A stretch of DNA of 64,000 bases from positions 21,292,501-21,356,500 of the forward strand of contig WPIO01000001.1 in the NCBI GenBank assembly GCA_009760855.2, in the 5' to 3' direction. Position 1 is the first letter of the stretch; each line of letters begins with the position of its first letter. Under the pieces are notes generated by a model. That model searched no databases. It was not told the origin of the DNA and saw only the letters and a list, made by a program, of their open reading frames with translations. Below are positions 29,290 through 43,600 of this stretch, piece by piece. The DNA comes from Cristatella mucedo (taxonomy: Eukaryota > Bryozoa > Phylactolaemata > Cristatellidae). Both the position numbers and the translations under genes were made by a program.

Positions 29290-31180
29290 AGCTGATCATT
29301 AGACACGGGTCTCTCACCCTATGCAACCGGCGTGTTTCAAGCAACTACGATCAAACCATTGCACTGCAAACGTACTCACGTTTAGCCACGTCATCACAGG
29401 CCGCATTAATAGCCTACTGAAATGCATGTAGGGTTGCAGGCACAGCACACTAGATAGGCCCTTGGTGACAGCCACGCAAATTAGGTCCCGATGTGAGCCT
29501 CAAGTTTAAAGAAAAAAGGTTGTCACTGAACCATCGGCCGAATTTATTAAGTGCTCAATTGCATTGCTATGCCGCCATTAAACGTCTAACCCAAGACCAC
29601 CAACATTGTACAAGAGGTGAGTGTCTTCCCGATTTAATAATATTTCTTCGATAGAATAATTTTGGACCGGTCTGTTACAGGCAAAGTGATCACCGAAGAC
29701 CTCCCCGAAAGGCCACTGAGTTGTTGGCCAGACAGCAGCATGCTTAAACCTTGCCCAAGATGTTGAGCCAACGGTAACCGCTAGCACCCACCGAAGAAAA
29801 GCCTCAGCAGGATGAATATGGCGAGCTTCCATTGATAGGACACCAAGGCGGAATACATATGTTCTGCATATACAGACCAGATATGGGTTTTTACCAGATT
29901 AAACGTTGAAAGCCCTGCAAGGAGCAAGCATTTGGCTTCTGGCTAAGCTCTATCCACTCTGCTTGACCTTTGGCACCGACCGCGTTTAGGATTGAAACTA
30001 ATTAAACACCAGTTCAAAAATTGGCCAGAATTATAAATTATTATCTATAGCCAGCTTTATAAGAATCGAATTTATGCACATTTTCGCGACTTGATCAGTC
30101 AAGCATGCTGGCATGAATAATCTTGGCATTAACTTTAACACGTATTAATTATAAAAAACATTGCACATAACACATATCTAGAGCATCATAATCAAAGTGA
30201 GAACTTGGCTGTTCTAACCTGATTTCTCACTAACCCTGGCCCCGGAGCTGGGCCTCTCAAAAAACTACCCGAGCCGGTGGCCGTCAGGACAGCGCCTGCT
30301 TTTACAATGCTGCTAATGAGTACAGCCGATGTTGAGTGCATACGCTGCATTGCGAATAACTGCCCAAATGCTGACAATTCAGAATTCCAACCGCTAATAC
30401 GGTCCGCCTACCGATCCAGGGGCTAGCCAACTTAGCACTAACAAAGATAAAGCGGCAGGGTAAGTCAAGGCCGAACCAGCCCTTGTCGGTTGTGGGGAGT
30501 TATCAGGTCTTTGAACTTGATGAAGTTGGAGAATAAGAGGCACTCGTGTAATATAATAGTGTGATTAACTAGCCTTGACATACGGTAGTGGCACAGAATA
30601 GCACAACTTTAAATGGTGCAAAAACAATCAACCTGAAACTAACATAACGAATCTTTTAACCGTAAGACAAAATTCTCTTGGTAATCTATTGAAGTGGTGT
30701 AAGAAAGCAGAGTATGACACCTTATTCCCATCAGCAAAAGCTAATTCTCTTCATTACGAAAAGCGATGTTCAACAGGCACACCAAACATAAAATCGGCAG
30801 CGCTCAAGTCTCTTTAACAAGCGCGACCAAAGATAGCAAGGCTTTTGTAAAGGATGCACATAATAGATAGGCTAGTGTCATAGCCAGCTGGGACAGACCA
30901 ATATCAGCAGCCAAGAGATGCTCGATCGTTAGATCAAACTATTTTGTTGCTGGCAGTACTTTGTATGGATATGCAACTCCAGGTGTGTGGACTCGATGAT
31001 TCTTGGTGACTCAAAAGGCATTCAATCCGGCGTACGGACGAAAATCACTACAGCAATCCAGAACAGGACGAGTAATGGCTGTAGTAACAGTAGCCATGGC
31101 TGCTGCCATTGCAGGTCAAGTGGTAGCTCCTGGTTGTCAAACCTGCCAATGCTGCTGGATGTCCATATTCACCTACACAT
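29290..31180. other. intergenic region downstream of BUD23
   Basis: Should contain the BUD23 3' UTR (left of 31181). I could not identify a convincing polyadenylation signal. No repeats recognised. Confidence 0.45.
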
Positions 31181-31235
31181 TCAGAACTGTGGCTTCCTCT
31201 TTCGGCCAGTGTATTTTGAATCGGGCCTGGTTTCT
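31181..31235 (-). CDS. BUD23: BUD23 coding exon 11 (terminal)
   Basis: Encodes [17 protein letters not shown] and a TGA stop at 31183-31181, matching human [17 protein letters not shown]. Acceptor TTTTTATAG. It completes the frame exactly. Confidence 0.95.
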
Positions 31236-34200
31236 CTATAAAAAACGAAAGCAATACAGGTATATCAATGATAAAAATGAGAACCACTTGGAAGGAGGCT
31301 TAACACAAACGACTGTGCTAACAGAACCCCTATTTTGATGTGATATTACCACAGGACAGCTGTTTCCCTACCACAAGAGGTAAACAGCACTAACATTTAC
31401 TCCCGTGCTTCTACCTTTGGGGGGAGGGCCAATGATGACTACATCACGAAGGTGTACAAGAAACAGTACAAATACATATGTAATAACATAAAAACTGTAG
31501 CTGTAACCACTATAAACACACCAGCCCGATGAAGTTGGTCTAAAAGCATAAAGAATGACATTACTTCATCAACTCAAAAGGAGCCGTGGCTCTGTAAAGA
31601 AGCCTGCTATCGACTAAGAAGGTTAATCTACAGAGCAAAGTTCTTATGCTGACCCACAAGGCCTACCACGGCTTGGCTCCTCCATATCTAACTGCACTGC
31701 TTCCCTTAATTCAGCCTACTCGTGCCCTTAAGTACTGTATGGACATTCTCTGCTTAAAGACCGTTGGCAACAGTAGCTTTGGTTCTGCAGATCCTAGACT
31801 GGGGAACTCACTTCCACGATTCTTTTGCAACAACAACTTTCCTGCCGCCGACTATGGCACATTCTTTCCAGCCGTCCTAAGCTGCCACTTCCCCATGTTA
31901 CTACCTCAACTGCTCTCATGACTCTGCTATGCTTCTCACTGTCTCTTTGTTGTGCGAGATAGAGCCTGTTGGCTACCGAATGCACACCAAAAGCCACTTC
32001 GGCTGTGAGTGCACTACATAAAACTCCTGCGTAACAGCAACTTATTCCTTGTGGCTTCGAGTTACAGACGAAGATATATTATATTACAATTTGGAAAAAC
32101 CATCTAACAGGTCCTCGGCACTCCCGTAACGGTCAAGCGAACATCAGCAGTAAGCCACAATAATGCTGTCCTATGACACGGCTATGGGGCGATAGCGCAT
32201 GTATAGCCGAGCTGGCTTGGTCTAGCGGTCAAGGTGCTCGCCCCGACCAAGGTCTGACTGAGGTCGTGGGCTCGAGCCCCGACGCACATGTGAAGCGCCT
32301 GAATAGAGATTAAGTTCTCTTGGGGCGCTATTTAAATGAGTTATATTTATAAATGAGTTATATTTATGTATAGAGAACAAAAAATGTTTAGTGAACCATC
32401 AAGTAAAAGGTCAACTATTCATCATGCATGACTAGAAAGTAAAGTGCATACACACTGCCAATTCAATCATGGTCAATGTAGGCAATTAAGAAGACAGCTG
32501 TAAGAGGTTACCGAGCTTGAGAAATATATCGCATGTCGGTTGGAACGAAGGGCAGTAGTCTGGGAAGTGAGAGGCCTTAAAAGGTGAGTGCAAGTGTCAA
32601 GCTAGTACAGACCCAGAAAGCAAGATAGTGTCAGTGTCACGCGATCGCAAAAAGAGGGCAGCAGCAGTGGATGAAGGGAATGAAACCAAAATGAATTGAC
32701 GGATAAGAAGCAGTCGGAGAACAAGAGAAAATCTGCTACTGCTAGCTAAATATATTTGCAAGGAAGCCACTCGTTTCGATGCTTTCTTCTTCTTCACACT
32801 TCCTTTGACACTTTAGCACTCTCCACTGGCAGCCCAACGAGGCCAGATGCTGTGTGAGTTTGTGTCCACTAGGCAAGTACAGTAGAGCCTGATTGAGCAG
32901 CAGCAGTGCAGATAAAAATGACGAGCTCCTGCAACTACTCGATCCTTACGCCTACAATAGTTTAGTAATTGTAGCCAAAGCAGCTTGTGTGAGTTACGCT
33001 AACTAAATACCATTTAGTTTGAGCGATAAGGTTGGGCGATTTTGCAATAACATTAAAGATATCGATCACCGAAATCTTAACAGTCAGTAACCCTTGTAAG
33101 TAGAGCCAAGGCAGTCAACAGCAACCCAGCACTACCAGTTAGTAAAGCAGCCATACACAAATAAAGTTAGGCCACCGACCTTAGTCAAAGTGTATAAGAA
33201 TTTAATAGTTATTTCACTCCTTACCCAGAGCATGAGCAGTTGTGCAGCAAACTGTTCAGAGCACAGCGGAGACATACCGGCTACCAACATGAAAGTGGCC
33301 ATTTTTGTTATGCCTTGCAAGCCAGAAACTTCTTTAAACGAACTTAGTGGGCGTAATGATTGCACTTGGCATCAAAATTTGACATTATAAATATACAAAT
33401 TCATTTACACAGTAAACCGGGGTTGGGCTGGGCACGAAAGTAGCAATATAAAGCCAAGGCTTAATAGCCGTGTGTCGAATGCCGCAGGAAGAGTAGTGTC
33501 GATTGCGCAATCGATTAGAGCACTGGAGCACTAGCCCACAGGTTTTGGCATCGTTCCCAGTTCATCGTTTATTTTTCAGTTTCATCGTTTTTTTCAGTAT
33601 GCTAAAAACTTAATAAAACTTGACCAATGGATTATGAGGGCTGACGATCAAGCTCTTGTTAGATGGAAGCACAGTAGGGCATGAGGTGAACTCTAAAGGA
33701 AATCATTACAAATATATGCCGATGTTGGACAGAATGCCAAGTCCATAGTCTAAAAAACTGTGCAAAACATCCAAGTCCTGAACTAGTGATTCATGGCACA
33801 TATCGAGCAAATGAGGCTGTCTGAATAGCTTCAAAGATGGCGAGGGCAGAGTTAATTTATGTTTCCATTCTCCACTGTGCACAGGATATATCCAGCCAGC
33901 GTATGCTTACATCAAGTTGACGTTCCACAATAAGGCAGGCCGGTTGGCCTTCAATTAAGGATTGTCATGTTTCGACTGACACACCACTAGCTAGCTAGGT
34001 CACGGCAGGTACAAGGAAAGAAGCAGCTTTGGATCACATACCTTCCCTGACGCCGACGCCTTTCCTTTTTCTCTTGAATCCAATCCTTACTTTTTTTTAC
34101 AGGCTTCCCACGAGCATTTTTCATTCTTTCCCTATTGAATGTTTAAGACATAAAGTGACGAATAAAGCCTGCAAGGTAGGCAAGCATCCATTAAACAAAG

Positions 34201-36781
34201 TGACACCGGGTCACTTGAACAAAGCTAGTTGTTTTTACACTATGTGTACGTATACATTCAAACAAGAGTGAGCTAAAGCATGAAGGCATATGAACGTCCA
34301 CCATGCCAAGGCACACACTGATACCTACAGAGGTGCCTATTGTGACATTATGTAAAGTCTGGGTCTGAATGCAAATACGACTGATACTAGTAAATTTAAC
34401 ATGGTGGTCTTGCAAGTTAGACACAAGAATTTTTGTTATGCAGGTATGAGATGCATTAAATAACTAGTCAGCAAGAATGCTGGATGATGAATAATCCCTA
34501 TTTGCTGTGATGCTGCCTCTTCTCAACAAATGCTCAACGACTATTTCAGGCACTTCTACAGGAATGATCAACATTTGAGCCATCCTGTTCCGCACATGGG
34601 TAGACGTAGACCAGAGCTGGCTCGAAGCTATGCAAAAACATCGATGGTGCATATGAAGTGGGAAACCAGCAAAACTATGTTTTCTAATAAAAAAAGACCT
34701 CTGTGATCACATAAAGCTGCTAGAGAAGTCATGGAAAATACTTAAAAAAATCAAGCAATTCGTATTTACAATGCCAAGAGAGTCAAGGTCTAAAAATTGG
34801 TTGAAAAGAATTCTTTACTTCCCTGTTCATCAGAAAATGCAGTTTGGCAGTTTTTCCTTTGTACCATGCTATCGATTTCTTACATTGTTTTTTAACCACG
34901 CAAAGCCTAAGGTTGTATAAGCTCAAAAATAGTATATTTCAAAGCCTTGATGATTGCTGGGAAAATGCCCAACGAAGGTTGTCAAGACACACTATTAAAG
35001 AGGAGGAGACTTAGTGCATCCAGTAAATCTTGCTTATCAGAGCTCAGACGGTACTATAAAATAATTGCATTCGAAAATGTAACTAAGTCGGAAGCCAGAA
35101 AATGCTCAAAATACGGCAAAATCGTGGTCATTTCGTAAGTTTTTGAGCCTTGTAAGTTAACCAAGGTAGTAGCGGTCAATTCGTTACAAACATTGCTGAC
35201 TCACGCAAATCTTGTGCTTAAGTGAAATTGCATTGGCTAGAAGCCCATAAAAACGCTGAAATATTTGAGGTTATAGCTTAATCCTCGGGGAGGTGAATAT
35301 TTCGGACCAGCACCGTAGGTTAACAGTGGATCTAACTAAACACGCCATGCAAAGATAAAACACACACGCACAACCAACTCAATGTAGCAAGATGCTGACC
35401 AGCTACTCTTGACAGGTCGAGTAGTACCTGGGCAGACCCAACGCCTACTTCAGCCGGCCTTTAGTCAGTCAGAACAGCCACCAGGATACCGTCACCCCGT
35501 GGAAACCGCGTGGCATCAATAACTCAGCAGCAACTACATGACCCTGAGGGCTGAGAAGCTGAATCCTGCCCGAATTGAGCCAGACAGACAAGCAGTGTGC
35601 TAGACGATCGTGAATCCCTCGAGCCAGTGCCAAACGCTTATATATTGGAGCTTCCGGGCACGGGTGATGGACCACCAATCCAGCGCAAATGCCAAATAGA
35701 AGCTTAGCAGCACACAGACCCGACTCTGCAACTCGTTTATTCACACAAAGCAGCAGTCGCACACATGCTGCTGGGCATGGATCACGGACCGTACCTGGTG
35801 GCATCGTAACGAGCATGACTAGCCGAGTCCTCGGCTAGGCCAGTCAGACCCTTGGGCAACGTCTGTGACTGCCCACCGGCAAAAAGACACAGATAGATTC
35901 TAAAATGCAAGCGACATCACAGACGGCATTTGGTAACAAGAGAACCACGTCTGCACAAAGACGTACATCTGTAAGCCAGCACGCGGCAGCGAGGGGAAAG
36001 GTAAAAGACAAAAAAGTAAAAGGGTGGAGACATCTCACAAGAGCAAGGGAAACTTGAAGGTTCCACCTTTAAAGCCTGGGCCTAAAGCCTGGGCCACGAG
36101 GGTAAATTAACTCTGGCCACAACTTGGCGTTTGCAAGAAGTCAGAGGCAACTTAAGTATCTCCCAGCTTGCTATCAAGAATCGGCAATTGGGCTTCGTGA
36201 CTCAACCACAACCTATTTCTAGAGGCTCCTAAGCATTAGAGTTAAAATTATCAACATATCCTGAATACTATTGGTCACAATCTGACTACTCAGCTAAAAG
36301 TATATATTAGTGCACCGACAATTAATACATGCATAGCTCATTGACACAATGACAAACTAACTAATAAGGTGACCAGCTAAAGTTAAGGTAGCTCTCATAC
36401 TAACCTCACGACAGCTATACATTCGAACACACTGCAATACGTAGCTTTTAGGCATTTGCTTAGATGGTGCATAACATACTAGCACAGCTAAACATAGACT
36501 CAGTGAGATTACAAAAAGGATGTCAAGTGCAGTCAAACTAGATAAAAAAGTAAAGAAAACGACATTTCTAACATGCAACGTTATTATAATATAATAATAA
36601 TATAATAATAATTCATTTGTATAGCGCCACAAGAGAACTTAATCTCTATTCAGGCGCTTCACATATGCCTCAGGGCTCGAGCCCACGACCTCAGCCAGGC
36701 CTTGGTTGGGGCGAGCACCTTAACCACGGGACCAAACCAGCTAATTTCACCCTGCTGGGAACAAGTTACCGAAAGGAAGCA

Positions 36782-36849
<68 letters not shown>

Positions 36850-39800
36850 ACGCATGAGTTCGTGCGTGTGTGCATCACCATGGCAGGCAGCTGCCACTAT
36901 AATACGACGAGACTGGCAAGCAACAGGCAAGTGTGGGCGGAGTGCACCCATTTGGCACTTACTTCTTAGCCTTGGTGCTGTTTGGGTAGTCGATTACAAG
37001 CCCGCCACCAAAGCCGGCCTTCATTGCTTGACTAGTTATCAACTCAAGCTGCAAACATGCCAACACGTGCCAATACTCAAAATTTAAAACAAGTCGATGT
37101 GAAGGCAGTTCAGGAACATGTCACCAATCATTATAGCATGCAGCTCTCCCTCAACGACGAGAATTGAATCAACTACAACATCCATCAAGGTCAGTAGAAG
37201 GTGCCTGAAGTCGCAGGAAGATGCTACACACGCACGCACATAGCTGTTAGCACTGATGCAGTTGCTCATACATACTTGTTGGCTGTTTTCTGGATACAGC
37301 TGAAACACTGCTCGACTTCCTCTGCTCTAGAAGGGAAGCAAAAGGTATTTTTAGCAAGGCGCACCATGCAAATGAAATGACTAGCAGTACAAACATTAGC
37401 AATGCTAAGCCTCAACCGAGCTCCCATGTGGCCATATTGCTAGCCAATGGTGCTGACGGTGCGTGAAAAAAACTAATTTTGGAAATACTTACAACTTTGT
37501 CAAAATTAAATGACTTGCCAAGGGTTTCGTAGTTGTGGGTTCAACTCCCAAGGTTAATACTATTTAATATCCCTTTTCTTTATTAGACAACAAGATCCCT
37601 TTGGGGAGTGTAGCTCCACAGATCTGGCTGCCGGCTTTAGCAAAACATTACCAGGGGACAATGATGTGTGCTAAAGTTGGTAAAAGTTGAAGCTGCCAAA
37701 GTTACCAGAGTCGGATACGTCTCGAGCAGGACGACGTATTTTTTTATTTTGCTTTCTCATGCAGAACAAACAATGTGATCATTCGCCTCTAGAATTAATA
37801 CAATTTAGTGCATCTCTATTACAACTTCTTATGTCCTACCAATACCATGCGAGTTATTTAAATTTTAGCACAAATTCTACGGTTATAGATGCATATTTTC
37901 CTCAGCTCAAACCATGAGTTCTCACTATGCTCTGCTTTCCATTGGTGAGTAATAATAAACATTCGGCTATCCCAAACTCTCTGGCGAGATGAAACCCAGC
38001 AATTAGGATCACAGCCACGTTCTCTGCCTGGAGGAAAGATCTTTTACACTCGATCTGTCTTAATATTTGGGCCCTGTATTTTTCAAAGTTGCTCCTACCA
38101 ATCTCTTTAGCTAAAGCATTACGGGTGAGAACAACCGTGTCCGAGATCACATTCTGATTTGGACATATCCATAAGCCTCTAAAGTCTTTGTGTCGTGCAC
38201 CGGCAAGTTCTTGCACAATTCGATGGCAACATCTTATTTAGCAGGATGAAGCTGTAATATACTATTAGCAGATAGGTAGCAACAGAGAACTGCATTATAC
38301 GAAGTAGGACAAGGATTTTACGAAGTAGGACAAGGATTTTTTGAGCTAACAAGAGCCCAAGGGCATTAAGCTATAAGCATCCAAAATTTTACCTCCGACA
38401 TAATAAAACCTAAAACTTTACTAAAATGGAACAATGCCTTAACCGTGAAGCTACAGAGGCTAGTCTTTCTATTAATCTTAACACTAGAGGATTTGCCATT
38501 GTTAAAGACAATACCATCTTCATGGATTCCCAACATCTATAGCATCAAACTGCCCGTATTTCTTTGCACTGTGGAGGAAGGATAACACTTATGTCCACTC
38601 AGTACTATACTTCTAGATCAGACATGTGTGGCTACAAAATACCTATCAGCTCGATCTGGTTGGCTGTACAAGAACGACGCAAAGGGTGACAGACTCAGTG
38701 AGATGGTAGCTCCTCATAATAGAACTGCTATACTTCGAGACCTTGCATGGTCATACGAAGATGATATAGGAATCGATGTATGTACATTTGTCGTAAGTAG
38801 GAGGCTTGCTAAGTGTTGCATCTTCCGACGGGTTGCCAAACAAAAGCCTCAGCTCACCAGCCATCATAAAAGCAGCCGGCCTACAGCAGGACCCACGAGT
38901 ACGCTCAGTAGAAGACTAGAATTCTGCTTTATGTACTGATAAAAGTAAGTTCACGTTCGTTTGTAGCAAATGTAAAGCGCCTAGAAAGAGATCAAGATAT
39001 CTGAGGGTGCTATAAAAATGTATCATTATTCTTACTATTATTTTTAAAGGTAGCTCAGAGACATCCAACATGCAAGTAACATTGCTTTCAGTAGTTGAAA
39101 ATACACTTGAATACATTTTTTTTTTATTAACCTGTAGTACCACTTTCTGTTGATGGGTATAAATAAAATGCCATACTTGTACAAGGCTCGAGCACCCTAC
39201 ACAAGTTCGGTACATCCAAAAGAGAAAAGCAACGGCAGGCAAGTACCGCACGGTTGGGCACCAGCTTATGAGCCTCACGAGCTGCCAAGACATACATAAC
39301 CGGAGCAACATTAAGACTCTCGGTAGTACAGAGCTAAGCATGAATAGCAGCCACTCACCAGACAAGCGAACAAGGTGCTGAAGAACGTGTACAGCCGCTT
39401 TACTGGCTTGTGAGTCGCCTTGTCTGCATTGCACAGCCACTGCAGAGCAGATATGCTATACAACGTACACGTAAACACACAGCTCTTTAGCACAGGTCTC
39501 AGGATGAAACTGGAAGCCACATGTTCAGACCGGAGAAAGTCAGCCAGCTGAGTTCCTCACTGTACAGCAATCACAGCTCGCGCAACGAAGGTGATGCAAC
39601 GGTATTCGGAACAGGCAACTCGCATTGGTATATCTCACACCAGTAATGCACATCGGTACTAAGGGAAATAGCTTAGCTTAATGATAGATCGGTCTCAATT
39701 GAGACCAAAGCAGCAAGCCAATGTAATGTAATGCATCTCTGTCTGTAACTCTACAAAGCCATAAAGACTGTGGGTTTTACGCTGGAGAGTTTTATATAGA

Positions 39801-40620
39801 GCATTCACAGCCTAAGCGGCTTTCGGTATGCATTCGGTAGCCAACAGACTTCATCTCGTGCAACAAACACCAAGTGAGAAGCATAGCAGAATCAGGAGAA
39901 CAGTTGAGGTAGTGAGTAGCATGGAAGTAGCAGCTCAGGACTGCTGGAAAAGATGTGCCATAGCCGACAGCAAGAGAGTAATTGTTGTTGCATATGAATT
40001 GTGGAAGTGAATTCCACAGCCCAAGACCTGCAGAGCAAGAGCTTCTGTCGCCAATGGTCTTTAAGCTGAGGAATGGAACAACTGATTGATTGTCCATACA
40101 GGACCTGATGGTAGTAACTTAGCCAAGTGACAAGGTACCCCTAAGCCAAATGATGCTCCATAAAATCGTATGAGGAATGCAAAGTATTAGGGATGGTTTG
40201 CACCTTTAGCCATAGACCAAATACCACGGGACAACGGTTCACAAGTTTTAACTGGATGAGGCAGAGGTTGGTCAAACATGTTTCAACGTCACTAACTGGG
40301 GCCAAAATGCCCGTCAAGATCCAGACATACGGGATTTTTATTCATTAGCTGTACATACTTGTGGTTGCCTGTTTCGCCGAGTGTCTAAACACAATACATG
40401 ATAATCACTACATGAAGTTGGAAATGCTATCTAACAGGTAAGTGAAGTGACATCACAGCCTTACTCTTGGAATTTCCATAAAACTACTAGTGACTACTCT
40501 CAAACGGTCTTCTCTGCACCCCCCCCCAGGTTAGCATGAAGTGCCTCTACCCTCAGTTACCGAAGGACGTCGGTAGGAGGCAATAGGCTTTTATTTGGCA
40601 AGTTCCCAACAAGATAGGCT

Positions 40621-40672
<52 letters not shown>

Positions 40673-43600
40673 GTGCACTTGATAAAGTGCCCTCAGGGAG
40701 CTCAATCTCTCTCTCTAGGCGCTTTACATTTGCTGCAAAAGGAAATGCAATTGAATGGTGAGTAATATCATGCTTGATAAACAAACAAACTTAATAACAT
40801 GGTTAGGGGTGACATGCACAGGGTCAGCATGCAAATGTGGTTAGTGGCAGCATGCACAGTGTCAGCACGTATAAGCACATGAAGGACGAACCACGGGGGC
40901 CAATAAATGCTGTCCTAAAAAGGTGTTTTTTTAAGTTCTTTTTAAATGTGGTCAAGTCAGGGGATGTTCTGACGCAAGTCGAGAGGGAGCTCCACGCTTT
41001 GGGAGCATACGAACTAAATGTACAGTCTCCAAAGGATTTAAGGTTTGTACGAGGTATTTGTTGACTGTTGAATTCCGAAAAGCGGGTGGAACGATGCTTG
41101 GCCTGGTGGGGTCACGAATGCATGGACCAACTTAGACGGTTTATCCTTATCTAAACAAGCCCGAATTTTAGCAATGTTATGTAGGCTTCAGCTCCGGTCG
41201 ACCCAGACCTACCAGTAAGCTGGCTCCTAGCATTAAGCAGACAAGCAAATCCAATTGGAAACGAGAAAACTCACCTTATGCAGCCGTCAAACGAACCCGG
41301 CCGAAATGGCATTCCATAACCCATGTCACTAAGCAATACGTCACCCTCCACATCTCGTTCCATTGCAACGTCTACAATTATTGCTGCTTGTTAGGTCAGT
41401 ACAAACTACGAACAGGAAGCATAGACTCTAGCCAGGACACCTTTGTCCTCGAGGAATCAAGCCTCTAACAGCATGTTACAGCGACCGTACTAGGGCAATC
41501 CGAAGCGTTCATTAAATTCAACATTAATTGGGACTCACATAGGGATGCCTTACAAGACGGAAGTACAACAGGCCACCACGATATACCACTTATAACACTA
41601 GCGGATTGATAATTTTCAATTTTAATGCAGCCAGCGGCAATTTGGGAGGAGGTACACTACAAACGCTAGGATTATTATTATTATAACACGAAGGCAGCTT
41701 CGAAATTGTAAAAGAATAATAATATTAATAATACTAATTCACTTGATAAAGCGCCCTCAGAGAACTTAATCTCTCTCTAGGCGCTTTACATTTGCTGTAA
41801 AGTGAAATGCAATTGAATGGTAAGTAAAATCATGCTTGAAAAACAAACGAAATGAATAATATGGTTAGGGGTGACATGCACAGGGTCAGCATGCAAATGT
41901 GGTTAGTGGTAGCATGCACAGTGTCAGCACGCATAAGCACATCAAGGACGAATCACAGGGACCCACTAAATGCTGTCCTAAATAGTTGTGTTTTTAGGTT
42001 CCTTTCAAATGTGGTCAGGTCAGGGGATGTTCTGACGCAGGTCGGGAGGGAGTTCCAGGCTTTGGGAGCATATGAACTAAATGCACGGTCTCCAAAGGAT
42101 TTAAGGTTTGTATGAGGTATTTCTAGACTGTTGGATTCCGAAAAGCGAGTGGTACGATGCTTGGCCTGATGGGGTAGTATATCTGACAGATAGGCTGGAG
42201 CCATAGAATGAAGGGACCTAAAAGTGAGCAACAAAACCCTGTAGTCAATCCGTTGCTTGACTGGTAGCCAGTGCAGGTCGGCGAGAAGTGGAGTAATGTG
42301 GCAACTGCGACACTCACGACAGACAAGCCTAGCTGCAGAGTTTTGCACCAGCTGCAATCGCCTGATCGTACATGCTGGTAGGCCAGTAAGCAGCAGTTGC
42401 AGAAGTCGAGACGGGATGTCACGAATGCATGGACCAACTTAGATGTGGTATCTTTAACTAAACAAGCCCGAATTTTAGCAATGTTATGAAGCTGAAAATA
42501 GGCGGATTTGACCGTGGAGCTGATATGGTCGTCTAACGAGAGGTCGCTTTGGAATATGACACCTAGATTTCGAGCTGATTCAACTGGAGATATGCTGGCA
42601 CAGCCAATTTTGAGAGTCAGCCTTTCCAATCTCTGGATCACACTGGGTTTGCCCATAACTAGTAAGTTAGTTTTACCATCGTTTAGTTTTAGAAAATTTG
42701 CTGCCATCCATGTGCGGATGTCATCAATGCATGCAGCTAGTGAGTTTAGAGAATTTGAGGTGCTTGAAGGCTGTGAGGGATCAAAGCAAAGGTACAACTG
42801 AGTGTCATCTGCATAGAAGTGAAAGCCTAGATTGTGCTTGGCAATCACATCAGCAAGAGGCAGAGTATAAACCGTGGAAAAGAACCGGACCTAGCACTGA
42901 GCCCTGAGGTACTCCATATTTCAGAGGTACTTCAGATGATCTTTGTCCATTCACGTCAATACTTTGGAGTCTGCCACTGAGATAGGACCTGAACCATTGC
43001 AGAGCAGTGCCAGTGATGCCCAGGCGAGATGAGAGGCGCTCTAGAAGAACTTTGTGATCGATGGTATCAAAAGCTGCCGAAAGATCAAGCAAAACAAGCA
43101 GAGACACTCTACCCATGTCTGCATTCCTAAGTAGGTCGTTGTATACCCGAAGCAATGCTGACTCTGTGGAGTGATTAGCTCTAAAGCCAGACTGGAACTT
43201 ACTAGCAAGGTGTGAGGTTTCGATATACGAGTTCAGCTGGTCCGCCACGACCCGTTTGAAAGAAACTTAGGTTACGTTCAAGAAGGAACCATCGTCCATA
43301 AAGGTGCTATTACAAGTTTAAGGAACCGGCGATACTTTCCAGAAAGTCCACGGCTTTGGCTTTCTCGGGTAATTTATCCTGTATTGCTTTCAGGAGGCAT
43401 TCCTTTGCATACGAATACGGTCACGGTGACAGATAAACATTAATGCCTCAACATTTAATAAATAAATTACAGCTGATATGGAAGTGGCTCGACCACGATT
43501 TACAATCACACCGTGGGCACGTGCTAGCATAGAAGCCACAATCCTCGGACACAATTCCGGAGCAAAATTAATTTCTCACTAGCACTGGTAAAGAGCCTCA

